Shown here one piece after another: positions 1-8,570 of a stretch of DNA of 64,000 bases; the stretch's first letter is position 1, and each line of letters starts with the position of its first letter. Position numbers and translations under genes: made by a program. The notes under the pieces were generated by a model. The model had not been told where the DNA came from, searched no databases, and saw nothing but the letters and a program-made list of their open reading frames with translations. Source of the DNA: CAXXOK01 sp963675925 (GTDB lineage Bacteria; Bacillota; Clostridia; Christensenellales; Aristaeellaceae); contig CAXXIB010000004.1 in the NCBI GenBank assembly GCA_963675925.2, forward strand, positions 372,001-436,000, given 5' to 3'.

Positions 1-120
1 CCACAGCCCGAAGGCCCCAGCAAGCCTATCATCTCGCCATCGTTTAGGGTCAGGCTGAGATCATCTACAGCGACCACACTGCCGAATCGTTTGGTTAACC
101 GTTCCAGTTTAACTTCCATC
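1..120 (-). CDS. ABC transporter ATP-binding protein, N-terminal fragment
   Basis: This is the first 40 codons of an ABC ATPase cut by the window edge; it begins MEVKLERLTKRFGS and runs into GPSGCG, the start of the Walker A motif. The start ATG is at 118-120, read leftward. ATPases of this form energise import or export at the inner face of the membrane. The GPSGCG form is common in the sugar, polyamine and nitrate/taurine importer classes, but the fragment is too short to name a substrate. It is divergent from the DhaL-DegV gene. Confidence 0.85.
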
Positions 121-426
121 CGTTCAACCTCACAGGGGTTTTCTGTTTTGTTTGGGCACGCAGAAACGTACATCCATTGCGTGGGGTTCGCACTGCGTAC
201 TCTTACTGTATATCACATGACTGTTATATCCAATATTATAGCAGATTAAACCTGTGTAAACCATAAGTTCATTAAATTGTAAAACAATGAACCAAGATTT
301 TAAAAACGTTTCTTGCAATGTAAAGCAGCGTGTTTATTTGTTTCATTTTTTGCAATTTATGGTATGATATACACAGATATCAAGCAACACCACCGTTGTG
401 ATATGCCCTTTGAACGGAGGTTTAGA
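121..426. other. Divergent intergenic region
   Basis: About 300 bases, AT-rich, between two divergent genes. A possible plus-strand -10 box TATGAT at 363-368 precedes the DhaL-DegV gene, but only a poorly spaced -35 candidate (TTGTTT, 338-343, 19 bases away) can be found. No RNA gene or open frame with a ribosome site is seen. The open frame of the downstream gene extends back to 313, but the ribosome site at 413-419 fixes the start at 427. Confidence 0.4.
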
Positions 427-2244
427 ATGGAAAATACCATGCAACACCAACAAGCAAACGGAGGCGACCTTTTGCATTGGTTTTCTTCCGGTGCAAACGA
501 AATAAACGCCCACGTAAAACACTTAAACCTGATTAACGTATTTCCCGTGGCTGATGGCGATACCGGCACCAACCTGGCCGTTACGCTGCGTGCCATGGTG
601 GAAAGCGCTAAACCCGTGGAAAGCTTTCACCGCATGCTCAAAGACATCTCCCAGTCGGCCCTGGAAGGGGCGCGGGGTAACTCCGGCACCATTTTTGCCG
701 CCTATATCAGCGGCCTGGCACTGGAAAGCATAGACTACCAAACCGTAACACCGGAAGAGTTTTCCGGCATTGCGGTCAACGCCGTCAAGCACCTGTACTC
801 GGCGGTGGAAAACCCGCAGGAAGGCACGCTGATGAGCGTGATTCGGGACTGGGCACAATACTTGCAAAGCAACAAAGGCCAGTTCCATCGCTTTAACGAG
901 CTGTTCCACAATGCCTATCACTATGCTGTGGAACTGCTGGACAAAACCAAAACGCAACTGGATGTACTGCGCAAAAATAACGTGGTCGATGCCGGTGCCG
1001 CCGGTTTTGTGCGCTTTCTGGAAGGCATCAACCGGGTGTTTTCCGGTACGCAGGCCGTGGAAAGCATAGCCGATGAACCCTTTGACGCACCGATTGTCGA
1101 TGACACGGCTTCCGCTTACCGCTACTGCACCGAAGCCCTGGTCGGGCTAAGCGGCAACGCCATGGATGACCCCGACGTGTTTGCCAAGTCTGTACAGGCG
1201 GCCCTTGACCCCTATGGCGATTCTATCATCGCCAGCGCACGCGGCGGGAAGCTGAAAGTACACATCCACACCAATGCTCCTGAGCAGGTGATGGAAACAC
1301 TGGAAAACTACGGCGAGCTGCTGTTTCAGAAGGCAGACGATATGCACCTGCAAAGCAGGCTGCGGGCGGCAACGCCCGGCGGTGTCGGACTGGTGACCGA
1401 TTCCATCGCCGATCTGCCCGATAGCTTTCTGCTGGAACACAATATTACCGTGCTGCCCCTTGGCGTACTGCGAGGGACAACGGCGTATCTGGATAAGCTG
1501 ACCATCCGTTTAAAGCAGCTGTTTCGCGCTATGGACAGCGAGGGCGCGTATCCCTCCACATCCATGCCAGAGCCGGCGCGCATTCGTACCATGCTGTCGG
1601 CAGCGCAGGAGCATTTCGATTCCTTAATCGTGCTCAGCGTTGCAGACAAGTTAAGCGGCACCTATCAGGCGGTGCTCAAAGCCGCGCAGGAACTGTCCTC
1701 CCCCGAAAAGCCCATCACCGTGGTGGATACCAAGCTCAACTCCGGCGCACAGGGCCTGCTGGTTCGACGCGCAGCGGAGATGGTTGCCGATGGCGCCACA
1801 TATGAAGATATCCTGACCGCCGTGAAAAACCGCATCCCCCGCACAAAAATCTATGTATGTCTGAATACCCTGTACTATGCCGTGCGCGGCGGGCGCGTAC
1901 CCAACACTGTCGGCCAAATCGGCATGAAGCTGAAACTACGCCCCATTATGACCTTGGACAAGCATGGTCATGGTGCGGCCTTCGGTATGGCGTTCAGCCA
2001 AAAAGGGCTGACGAAAAAGATTATGCGCCTGGTGAAAAAAGCCATGGACAACGGCGGCGTTGAAGCCTATAGCATCGTCCACGGCGATAATCTGCCGCTG
2101 GCCAAAGCCTATGCCGAGGAACTGACACGCATTACGGGACAGCCGCCGGCGTTTATCAGCGAAATCTCCTCCGCAGTCGCTATTCACTCCGGTCCCGGCA
2201 CCGTAGCTGTGTGCCTGACTGCGAAAGAGGGTGACACCGCATGA
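427..2244 (+). CDS. DhaL (DAK2)-DegV fusion protein, fatty-acid-kinase type
   Basis: 605 residues. The N-terminal third is a DhaL/DAK2 ATP-binding kinase domain with DGDTG and GARGNSG nucleotide/Mg motifs. After a linker domain, the C-terminal half is a DegV domain (GLVTDSIADLP, then TSMPEP for the fatty-acid carboxylate site, LSGTYQ, and RGGRVPN). In Firmicutes FakA (DhaL-type) phosphorylates a fatty acid held by the separate DegV protein FakB; here both modules are in one chain, so the likely role is phosphorylation of exogenous fatty acids for phospholipid synthesis. The start was chosen at 427 because ACGGAGG lies 7 bases upstream; an earlier in-frame ATG (313) has no ribosome site. It overlaps the next gene by ATGA, so the three genes to 3433 are probably one operon. 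Confidence 0.85.
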   Translation: MENTMQHQQANGGDLLHWFSSGANEINAHVKHLNLINVFPVADGDTGTNLAVTLRAMVESAKPVESFHRMLKDISQSALEGARGNSGTIFAAYISGLALESIDYQTVTPEEFSGIAVNAVKHLYSAVENPQEGTLMSVIRDWAQYLQSNKGQFHRFNELFHNAYHYAVELLDKTKTQLDVLRKNNVVDAGAAGFVRFLEGINRVFSGTQAVESIADEPFDAPIVDDTASAYRYCTEALVGLSGNAMDDPDVFAKSVQAALDPYGDSIIASARGGKLKVHIHTNAPEQVMETLENYGELLFQKADDMHLQSRLRAATPGGVGLVTDSIADLPDSFLLEHNITVLPLGVLRGTTAYLDKLTIRLKQLFRAMDSEGAYPSTSMPEPARIRTMLSAAQEHFDSLIVLSVADKLSGTYQAVLKAAQELSSPEKPITVVDTKLNSGAQGLLVRRAAEMVADGATYEDILTAVKNRIPRTKIYVCLNTLYYAVRGGRVPNTVGQIGMKLKLRPIMTLDKHGHGAAFGMAFSQKGLTKKIMRLVKKAMDNGGVEAYSIVHGDNLPLAKAYAEELTRITGQPPAFISEISSAVAIHSGPGTVAVCLTAKEGDTA

Positions 2245-3023
2245 CAACCGCCGCGATGATAATTTTCGTTTTCTTTGCCGCGTTGTTTTTCATTGGCACA
2301 GCCATTCAAAACAACTCCATTGTCGATATCGGATGGGGCCCGGGGTTTGTGGTCACAGCGTGGATGCTGTACCTGTCCACCTCCCCCAGAAACCTACCCT
2401 TCCTTTTGATGACGCTGATGATTACCCTGTGGGGGCTGCGGCTGTACCTGCATATTGCCCGCCGCAATGCCAATAAGGGTGAGGATTTCCGCTACGTCAA
2501 CTTCCGCAAATCCTGGGGAAAATGGGTCGTTCCCCGTGCATTTTTCCAGGTGTATATGCTGCAGGGCGTGTTCATGTTTATGATCTCGCTGCCGGTGATT
2601 TTAAAACCCGATGTACAGCCGCAGGTCAGCCTGCCGCTGCTGCTGATCGGGGTCGTCGTATTCGGCATTGGTCTATTGTTTGAGGCCCTTGGCGATCATC
2701 AGCTGCGGGTATTTCTACAAAACCCCGAAAACAAGGGAAAACTGATGACCGAGGGCCTTTGGGCCTACACCCGGCACCCCAATTACTTTGGTGAAACCGT
2801 GCTGTGGTGGGGCGTGTTCTTTGTGGGCTTAAGCGGCGGTGTAACGCTGCTGTCGGTTATCAGCCCCATTACCATTACACTGCTGCTATTGTTTGTGTCC
2901 GGCGTTCCGATGCTGGAAAAAGCAATGAAGAAAAAACCGGGCTTTGATGCCTATGCGGCGCGTACAAGCATCTTCGTGCCGTGGTTCCCCAAACGTCCTA
3001 AAACAGAGGAGGATACACCATGA
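2241..3023 (+). CDS. DUF1295 / steroid 5-alpha-reductase-like membrane protein
   Basis: 260 residues with about six hydrophobic segments. The C-terminal part has the TRHPNYFGE-x-W motif typical of the DUF1295 and isoprenylcysteine-methyltransferase-like superfamily, where it forms the cofactor-binding site. The N-terminus FFIGTAIQNNSIVDIGWG also fits DUF1295. Members are integral membrane proteins; bacterial substrates are mostly unknown, so no reaction is assigned. The start codon overlaps the previous stop (ATGA) and the stop overlaps the next start, which shows translational coupling in a three-gene operon with the DhaL-DegV fusion. A lipid-related role is only inferred. Confidence 0.8.
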   Translation: MTTAAMIIFVFFAALFFIGTAIQNNSIVDIGWGPGFVVTAWMLYLSTSPRNLPFLLMTLMITLWGLRLYLHIARRNANKGEDFRYVNFRKSWGKWVVPRAFFQVYMLQGVFMFMISLPVILKPDVQPQVSLPLLLIGVVVFGIGLLFEALGDHQLRVFLQNPENKGKLMTEGLWAYTRHPNYFGETVLWWGVFFVGLSGGVTLLSVISPITITLLLLFVSGVPMLEKAMKKKPGFDAYAARTSIFVPWFPKRPKTEEDTP

Positions 3024-3433
3024 GTTTAGATTTCACATGGGCCGGACTGCGCAACTATGCCATCGTTCTGGCCGTGTTTCTGATCATCGACGGCCTGTGG
3101 CTGATGGTGATCGCTAAAAACCTGTACGCCGAGCACCTGGGATACCTGATGGCTGAAAAACCGCGTTTACTGGCCGCGCTGGTGTTCTACATGCTATTCA
3201 TCGTCGGGCTGCTCGCCTTCGTAGTCAACCCCGCGCTGGCCGCCGGAAGCTGGACCAAAGCCCTGCTACCCGGTCTGCTGTTTGGCCTGATTACCTATGC
3301 CACCTACGATTTGACCAACCTGGCCACCGTGAAGGATTGGCCTGTGCTGATCACCGTGATTGACCTGGTCTGGGGCAGCTTTGTCAGTGCCGCCACGGCG
3401 ACAATCGGGTATTTTATCATTCGGTTGTTTTAA
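3020..3433 (+). CDS. DUF2177 family membrane protein
   Basis: 137 residues, four predicted membrane helices (about residues 12-32, 48-70, 80-100 and 110-135). The pattern DGLWL, YLM near residue 40, and TYATYDLTNLATVKDWP-x13-DxxWG is that of DUF2177, a small integral membrane family of unknown function. The ATG overlaps the previous stop and a terminator follows 13 bases after the stop, so this is the last gene of the operon. Confidence 0.8.
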   Translation: MSLDFTWAGLRNYAIVLAVFLIIDGLWLMVIAKNLYAEHLGYLMAEKPRLLAALVFYMLFIVGLLAFVVNPALAAGSWTKALLPGLLFGLITYATYDLTNLATVKDWPVLITVIDLVWGSFVSAATATIGYFIIRLF

Positions 3434-3446
3434 CGCTATACAAAAC

Positions 3447-3475
3447 AAAAAGATCGCCTTACATGGCGGTCTTTT
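3447..3475 (+). terminator. Rho-independent terminator after the DUF2177 gene
   Basis: AAAAGATCGCC / GGCGGTCTTTTT hairpin with a six-base loop, ending in a T run. It closes the three-gene operon. Confidence 0.85.
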
Positions 3476-3563
3476 TAGTGTCCACTTCTTTATCATAACA
3501 TCTATTGAACACACAGAAATTCATACACCAAAGAACTAAGCTTTTATTTGCTTTTCAGACATA

Positions 3564-3592
3564 TTGACTTGTCGGATATTTTGTATTAAATT
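3564..3592 (+). promoter_or_regulatory. Promoter of the FRG-domain gene
   Basis: -35 TTGACT (3564-3569), 17-base spacer, -10 TAAATT (3587-3592), about 65 bases before the chosen start codon. The position and spacing fit a sigma-A promoter that serves this gene alone. Confidence 0.55.
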
Positions 3593-3658
3593 GATACAAA
3601 CATCACTTCGCTATCAGTGTTAACAAATTTCAATATCATATCAATTGGAAGGAACTAT

Positions 3659-4567
3659 ATGAATACCTTTAAAGAAGTTATAACTATCAATGAAAAACCC
3701 AAGTTAATAAGTACGCTATCATTATTGGCTGAAGACGAATACAATGTTTTCAGGGGCTATAGCATTCAGGATCAGCTTCTTCCAAAGCTGATTAGTAAAA
3801 AATCTGTTCCATATGAGAGCGACCTGTTATACGAATTCGAAAGATATAGTAGTCAGTATATAAATGCAGCTAATCCTATTGATTTCATGTCCTATGCCCA
3901 GCATTTTGGTTTATCAACACGTTTGCTGGATTTCTCTTATAATCCTTTTGTTGCGCTATATTTTGCAACATTCATGAATAAAAACAATCAGGCAAAGAAT
4001 CCAGATGACAATATGTATTACTATATAATATTTACATCACTTGAAGAAAACATCTGTATACATGAGTTCCCACAAAAACTAGCCAGTTATGCAATGAGAG
4101 GACAAAAGGTTACACCATTTCCTGCCGGGCTAAATGGTTCAAAGTCATCAGATTGCGAACGTTGGTCTAAATGGTTTAGTGCTTACTTCAACGAAGACGA
4201 TCCAGAGCCATCTCTTCTTAGTTCCAGAAATGTAATTGGACTTAGCTCTGAAGCCAAGGATCAAGACGCAATGAAGAATAAAATCAAAAGTAAGCCAATA
4301 CTTTTCTTTGATCCAAATCAATCAAACCAACGTTTAGTCATGCAGCAAGGTTTATTTATGTATCCGTATACTCTTAATCGCGAAGAACATATTAGAATAG
4401 TATCTCAAAACTCACGGCTTATAAAGATTAATAAGAGTTTGCAAAATGACATTCAAGTTTATCTTGATAAAATGGGAATCACAGCTTTTCGCCTTATGCC
4501 AGATATCTCGAGTGTATGTAGTGCGGTTGAGAAACTAGTTAAAACTTCGCGGTATTCAAGAGATTAG
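3659..4567 (+). CDS. FRG-domain protein, AT-rich, function unknown
   Basis: 302 residues. The name-giving motif is visible as VFRGYS near residue 33, and the second signature YAQHFGLSTRLLDFSYNPFVALYFA follows at about 84-108; a late VMQQGLFMYP matches the end of the FRG domain. FRG proteins are of unknown activity; several are found beside toxin, phage-defence and mobile-element genes. The start was set at 3659 because GGAAGGA lies just upstream; the frame is open from 3617. The gene is clearly more AT-rich than its neighbours, has its own promoter and terminator, and sits alone between ordinary genes, which suggests horizontal gain. No partner gene is visible. Confidence 0.8.
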   Translation: MNTFKEVITINEKPKLISTLSLLAEDEYNVFRGYSIQDQLLPKLISKKSVPYESDLLYEFERYSSQYINAANPIDFMSYAQHFGLSTRLLDFSYNPFVALYFATFMNKNNQAKNPDDNMYYYIIFTSLEENICIHEFPQKLASYAMRGQKVTPFPAGLNGSKSSDCERWSKWFSAYFNEDDPEPSLLSSRNVIGLSSEAKDQDAMKNKIKSKPILFFDPNQSNQRLVMQQGLFMYPYTLNREEHIRIVSQNSRLIKINKSLQNDIQVYLDKMGITAFRLMPDISSVCSAVEKLVKTSRYSRD

Positions 4568-4605
4568 TAAAAGCTCATTTGAAAGGTTCCCTGCCAAACA
4601 AAATC

Positions 4606-4639
4606 AACCGTCCGCCAATACAATGGCGGACGGTTTTTT
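4606..4639 (+). terminator. Terminator after the FRG gene
   Basis: Perfect 11-bp stem AACCGTCCGCC / GGCGGACGGTT followed by six T on the plus strand. The next gene, on the minus strand, ends 38 bases away and may share the hairpin. Confidence 0.85.
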
Positions 4640-4676
4640 GGTTTCCGTTCCTGTCATGGGTTACGGAAGGCTTTTG

Positions 4677-5810
4677 TTACCGGTTCTGCAGGTTCTGGGC
4701 AAACAGCCAGTCGATAATCTCCTGATCGTTTACAGCCGGGAACCAGCCCCAGTGCAGGATGAAGCCCACATCAAACAGATCGTACTCTGCCATGTCTGCA
4801 TGCGACCAGATCGTATAATGGAAATTGGGATTGTTTTCTTCCATATACGGAATGTGATAGGTCTGCATCTCGATATCACCCTTGGTCGGGTCGCCGTCGG
4901 CAATGACGCTCCACAGCGGCAGATTTGCATCCGCGATCACATCCCAGCCGGTGCCGCCCCAATCGTCGCCCGTTTCAGGATCCGGATCATATGCGTGCCA
5001 GTAGAGACAGTGCAGGGACGCTGCGACGAAATCGATGTTGTAGGTATCAAACCAAAGCGTGGACTGCCAGGCGGAGAAGCCAACGGCGTAGATGCGGTTT
5101 TCATCTACAATGCCTTCGGCAACCAGCTTGTCGGCCATCGCACGGATGTCATCCAGCTTCGTTTTGTCACAGCTGGTTTCTGCTGGAATCTGGGGAACCA
5201 GCACCACGCAAGGATGCTTGGCCTGATATTCGGGTTCTGCCCAGCATACGGCACCGCGGTAATCGACCAGCGGCAGATAGGTATCGTCGCCGCGCTCGCC
5301 CGCGCCATGGAACCAAATGATCAGCGGAAGCTTTTCATCGGTGTCCGGCTTATAAATGCGGTAGTTTGCCTCATCAGTCCAAACGACTTCGAACTCGTCC
5401 ACCACGGCGGTGTCGAACGATACGACATCGTCTTTGGTGAAGCTGAACAATACCTGACCATCCACAACACAGCTGATCATGAAGCCCTGCTTCATCAGGA
5501 ATGGGTCTACTTCGATGGTCATAAAGCCGTTGATGACAGTCACATCTTCAACGCCGTCAGAATACCATGCAAACGACGGATGCACCTTGTTGTTTTCAAT
5601 CAACAGGTTATCTACGTCGATGTCGGTTGCGTCGAAGTCCTCGGCGAGTTCCACCGTAAAGGAATCGACAAACCACCCCAGATCCTCCACGTGCGTTTTG
5701 GCAGTCACGGCTACCACGGGTGTGTTGGCAGGTGCTTCCTGGGCAAATGCCGGTACCATGCTCAGAAGCATTACCATGCCGATTGCAAGTGCTACGATTC
5801 TACGATTCAT
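4677..5810 (-). CDS. Secreted alpha/beta-hydrolase (putative esterase/peptidase)
   Basis: 377 residues. An N-terminal signal peptide (positive start NRR, hydrophobic core, AFA cleavage site near residue 23) sends it out of the cytoplasm. Residues 30-150 look like a beta-sandwich substrate domain. The hydrolase domain starts with the oxyanion motif WFHGAGERG near 173-181, has a nucleophile elbow GFSAWQS, and a late FILHWGWFP that can supply the catalytic histidine. This order matches secreted esterases of the prolyl-oligopeptidase/PHB-depolymerase-like group. The elbow is unusual: the fifth position of GxSxG is Trp. The substrate is unknown; a plant-polysaccharide ester is a possibility given the glycan genes elsewhere. 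AAGGAG precedes the ATG. Confidence 0.7.
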   Translation of the reverse strand: MNRRIVALAIGMVMLLSMVPAFAQEAPANTPVVAVTAKTHVEDLGWFVDSFTVELAEDFDATDIDVDNLLIENNKVHPSFAWYSDGVEDVTVINGFMTIEVDPFLMKQGFMISCVVDGQVLFSFTKDDVVSFDTAVVDEFEVVWTDEANYRIYKPDTDEKLPLIIWFHGAGERGDDTYLPLVDYRGAVCWAEPEYQAKHPCVVLVPQIPAETSCDKTKLDDIRAMADKLVAEGIVDENRIYAVGFSAWQSTLWFDTYNIDFVAASLHCLYWHAYDPDPETGDDWGGTGWDVIADANLPLWSVIADGDPTKGDIEMQTYHIPYMEENNPNFHYTIWSHADMAEYDLFDVGFILHWGWFPAVNDQEIIDWLFAQNLQNR

Positions 5811-6176
5811 GCCTGCAGTCTCCTTTCAATTTCCAGTCCAATATGTTCATTTTTATACGGTCTCTGGCCATCTTCTTTGTACTGCTCCATTGTGGATCGG
5901 TATCCGCTTCACAAGTCACGCTACACCGGAGTTTGGCCATTCTGTCTATCATAGTAGTCAAACGCAGCCACGAATGAAATACACGGATTTATGAATTGTG
6001 TTCAATTACTTACGGTCTTTTGCTTTGGTTTTTTGTGCATGTTGCGTAAGGTGAAAATATTCCTGTACCACATGAAAATATTCATCAATGCATCACCTTT
6101 TCTCGAAATGCCAACATAAAAAAACCGCCGATTGACGGCGGCTTACATTGTAGTTCCCTTGCTAAATGGATTTCTG
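5811..6176. other. Intergenic region, no gene seen
   Basis: About 370 bases between two minus-strand genes. It holds the ribosome site of the secreted hydrolase and, at its right end, the terminator of the flavin reductase. The long open frames that cross it on the plus strand are antisense continuations with no ribosome site. No clear promoter pair was found. Confidence 0.5.
6118..6144 (-). terminator. Terminator after the flavin reductase gene
   Basis: Read on the minus strand, AGCCGCCGTCAATCGGCGGTTTTTTT forms a tight GCCGCC-type hairpin followed by a long T run. Confidence 0.85.
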
Positions 6177-6827
6177 TCAGTACTCCCCCATGTCCCGCAG
6201 CTTTTGCAAAACCGCGATAAAGTCATGCGCCTTGCCCGCGTAGGTTTCGGGATTGACGGGATAATGCACGTTGTACAGGTAGCCCTGCTGGCCATAGCGG
6301 CCCTGTTTTTCCTCATCCAAATACGCTTCGTCCATGCAGATGTTTTTCACTTTCAGGCAAAGCAGCGTGTGATCGCTGCCTTCGGTAAGGTCTTTTTCCC
6401 AGTGATAGTCACATTCCAGCGCCAAAAAGCACTCCTGAATGCGCGGAGCGTTCACGGTGGTCGCCGGTTCGGCTGTCAGGCCGGAGGCGGCGATTTCATC
6501 AAGCTCCCACTGATTATTCTGTATGGTTTTCACGCAGCGGTCGTACACATCCTGCGCCGGAAAGTTCAGCACACATACGCCGGTATCCTTCAGCGTTTGA
6601 TAGAAGTGCCCCTGCTTGTACACCGCCGACAGGATGGCGAAAAACCCGCCAGCGTTGCCGGTAAAGGTCGCCCAGGATTGCAGGCAGGCATTGGGCTTGC
6701 CATCCGGTTTATAGGTCGTCGCCACAAACAGCGGGGACGGAATAGCCGTGACAAAGTCCATCCACGAAAAGCCGTAGGTTTCCATGCCCTCCATGGCCGG
6801 CGGGATGGCGGAATACTCTTTCTTCAT
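6177..6827 (-). CDS. Flavin reductase-like FMN-binding protein
   Basis: 216 residues in the flavin-reductase-like fold. Residues 25-45 (VTAIPSPLFVATTYKPDGKPNACLQSWATF) match the FMN-binding strand-loop of the family, and FFAILSAVYKQGHFYQTLKDTGVCVLNFP the second flavin contact. Such proteins bind FMN and reduce it or another acceptor with NAD(P)H in the cytoplasm. The start at 6827 was chosen for the AGAGGGA site just upstream rather than the earlier frame start at 6869. It is monocistronic, divergent from the HTH gene. The physiological acceptor cannot be told. Confidence 0.75.
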   Translation of the reverse strand: MKKEYSAIPPAMEGMETYGFSWMDFVTAIPSPLFVATTYKPDGKPNACLQSWATFTGNAGGFFAILSAVYKQGHFYQTLKDTGVCVLNFPAQDVYDRCVKTIQNNQWELDEIAASGLTAEPATTVNAPRIQECFLALECDYHWEKDLTEGSDHTLLCLKVKNICMDEAYLDEEKQGRYGQQGYLYNVHYPVNPETYAGKAHDFIAVLQKLRDMGEY

Positions 6828-6993
6828 GTCGATCCCTCTCTTTTGGGTCCGATTGTCAAACGCAGGCATACTATATCCCCATTATACCCGGCAACCGCAC
6901 CCGGCGCAACGCCAGCTCCTCAGAAATTGCCGCTTGACATATCCATAATTATTCCTTATTATTACCTATATTGGTTATTTTAAGGAGTTTACT

Positions 6994-7446
6994 ATGCGTA
7001 ATGATTACTATTCTGTAGCGCAAATCGCCGAGATGCTCCATATGCATCCCAAGACCATACAGCGCTATATCCGCCAAGGCCAGCTGCAGGCAAACAAAAT
7101 CGGGAAAAGCTGGCGCGTTTCCGGCCACGAGCTCAGCCGGTTTGCAGAGACAGCCCAGTCTCCACAGCCTAGCACCCAGGCTGCACCGCTACCGGAACGC
7201 ACCAAAGTATCCGTTGTCATGGATATTGCAGTCATCGGCCAGGAGCATGCCACCGGCCTAATCCAGTCTCTCCAGGCGGCCATGAATGTAAAACCGATTG
7301 AATACGGTAAGGCCTCACTGTTTACGCAATACATCGAGGAGCTTTCCATCGTACGGCTAACCCTGTGGGGAAATCTTCCGTTCTCGGCTGCCGTATTGGA
7401 CTTAACGAACACCTATCTCAACCAGACCAAGGAGTCAACGGAATGA
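6994..7446 (+). CDS. Excisionase/MerR-type helix-turn-helix protein
   Basis: 150 residues. Residues 5-50 (SVAQIAEMLHMHPKTIQRYIRQGQLQANKIGKSWRVSG) form a winged helix-turn-helix of the excisionase/MerR class, followed by a proline-rich linker and a C-terminal domain of about 80 residues that I do not recognise. TAAGGAG lies just before the ATG. Its stop overlaps the ATG of the next gene (ATGA), so it is co-transcribed with the alpha/beta hydrolase and probably controls it or the divergent flavin reductase. Confidence 0.75.
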   Translation: MRNDYYSVAQIAEMLHMHPKTIQRYIRQGQLQANKIGKSWRVSGHELSRFAETAQSPQPSTQAAPLPERTKVSVVMDIAVIGQEHATGLIQSLQAAMNVKPIEYGKASLFTQYIEELSIVRLTLWGNLPFSAAVLDLTNTYLNQTKESTE

Positions 7447-8273
7447 ACAAGCAAAGTGTATTTCAATCCATTGCAGGGCGCGATGCCATTCGCGCTTTTT
7501 ATACCGGTATACTGGGCATGGTGCCGCTGAACCAAAAAACCGTTGCAACGAGCTACGGCAGCACCTTTGTGCTAGAAGCAGGCGATGTCAGCAAGCCTGC
7601 TGTTGTCCTACTGCATGGCTCATGCAGCAACAGCGCAGCCTGGTTTGGCGATATGCCAGCACTTGCTTCGCAATATCACGTTATCGCCATCGATATCCCC
7701 GGCGAACCCGGTGGCAGCGAAGAATACAGACTGGATTTCCAGTCCGATGACCATGCCCACTGGCTACTTGAAACGCTGGACGCGCTTGGTATTGCCAAAG
7801 CGGCAATCATCGGTAATTCGATGGGTGGTTGGATTGCGCTGCAGTTTGCCATTGCATTCCCAGCACGGTGCACTGCTTTAGGCCTAATTGCAGCATCCGG
7901 TATCGTACAGCCCAAAGACGCTTTTTTGCAGCAAATTGCAGATGCTGATACACAGGCGGAAGACAGAAAGCAAATCAATGAAACGATGACAGCCGATGCC
8001 GCACTGCCCCCGGAAGTCCTGGCTTTTATGGCGCTGGTTGCAGAGCACTTTCAGCCATACACGCAAGCGCTTGCCGTTGCAACGGATGAACAATTAGGGC
8101 GTTTGACAATGCCCGTACTCTTTCTTGCCGGAACCGCTGATAACACCATGGATGTACAAACCGCCGCCAGTCGCCTGTCCGCGCTGGTGCCTCATGCACA
8201 AATCATTTTGCAGGACGGCGTACACATCATCACAACCGCAGCGCAGCAGATACTTCCGTTTCTGATGCAGTAA
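7443..8273 (+). CDS. Alpha/beta-hydrolase
   Basis: 276 residues, cytoplasmic (no signal peptide). Motifs in order: LLHGSCSNSAAW (oxyanion hole) near residues 57-68, GNSMGG (nucleophile elbow) near 126-131, LAGTADNTMD (acid residue) near 231-240, and DGVHIITTA (catalytic His) near 258. This is a complete Ser-His-Asp set typical of C-C hydrolases and small esterases. The substrate is unknown. The ATG overlaps the stop of the HTH gene, with AAGGAG upstream, so the two are translated together. Confidence 0.8.
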   Translation: MNKQSVFQSIAGRDAIRAFYTGILGMVPLNQKTVATSYGSTFVLEAGDVSKPAVVLLHGSCSNSAAWFGDMPALASQYHVIAIDIPGEPGGSEEYRLDFQSDDHAHWLLETLDALGIAKAAIIGNSMGGWIALQFAIAFPARCTALGLIAASGIVQPKDAFLQQIADADTQAEDRKQINETMTADAALPPEVLAFMALVAEHFQPYTQALAVATDEQLGRLTMPVLFLAGTADNTMDVQTAASRLSALVPHAQIILQDGVHIITTAAQQILPFLMQ

Positions 8274-8297
8274 CCATGCGCCTGTTTACGGTTTTTG

Positions 8298-8327
8298 TTG
8301 ACAAAGCCCACAGGCATCCTTTACACT
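8298..8327 (+). promoter_or_regulatory. Promoter of the rsgA leader transcript
   Basis: -35 TTGACA (8298-8303), 18-base spacer, -10 TACACT (8322-8327). It lies some 270 bases before rsgA, so the transcript would have a long leader. Confidence 0.6.
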
Positions 8328-8374
8328 AATGCCGTTCCAAGAAATTTAGAACCTTTGAAAGGGGATGTGTTGAT

Positions 8375-8407
8375 ATGAAAAAACTGAGCTTGGTGATCCT
8401 GACCTAG
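8375..8407 (+). CDS. Ten-residue leader peptide candidate
   Basis: ATG at 8375 with a strong ribosome site (GAAAGGGG, about 10 bases upstream) encodes MKKLSLVILT and then TAG. It is either a leader peptide whose translation sets the fold of the RNA downstream, or the remnant of a signal peptide whose gene is lost. The codons do not show a run of one amino acid as in classical attenuators. Confidence 0.35.
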   Translation: MKKLSLVILT

Positions 8408-8525
8408 AACTGCATATCTTGGCGAGCAGAGGCGCGTTTACGCGCGTATGCCATGCCGACCACAAGACCCTTTCTACCCATATGCTGTAAGCGGAGTACG
8501 AAGTATCGTACTCAACGTAACAAAG

Positions 8526-8570
8526 CCCGCACACAGCAGCTGCAAAGGCTGCTTGTACCGCGGGTTTTTT
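8526..8570 (+). terminator. Terminator/attenuator upstream of rsgA
   Basis: CCCGC pairs with GCGGG across an inner AGCAGC/GCTGCT hairpin and is followed by six T. rsgA starts 27 bases later, so read-through or an internal promoter is needed to express it. Confidence 0.65.

Noticed and set aside
4623..5954. 443-residue plus-strand open frame
   Set aside because: Antisense to the secreted hydrolase, which has a signal peptide, hydrolase motifs and a ribosome site. The plus frame has none of these.
6132..6983. 283-residue plus-strand open frame
   Set aside because: Antisense to the flavin reductase; low-complexity composition and no ribosome site.
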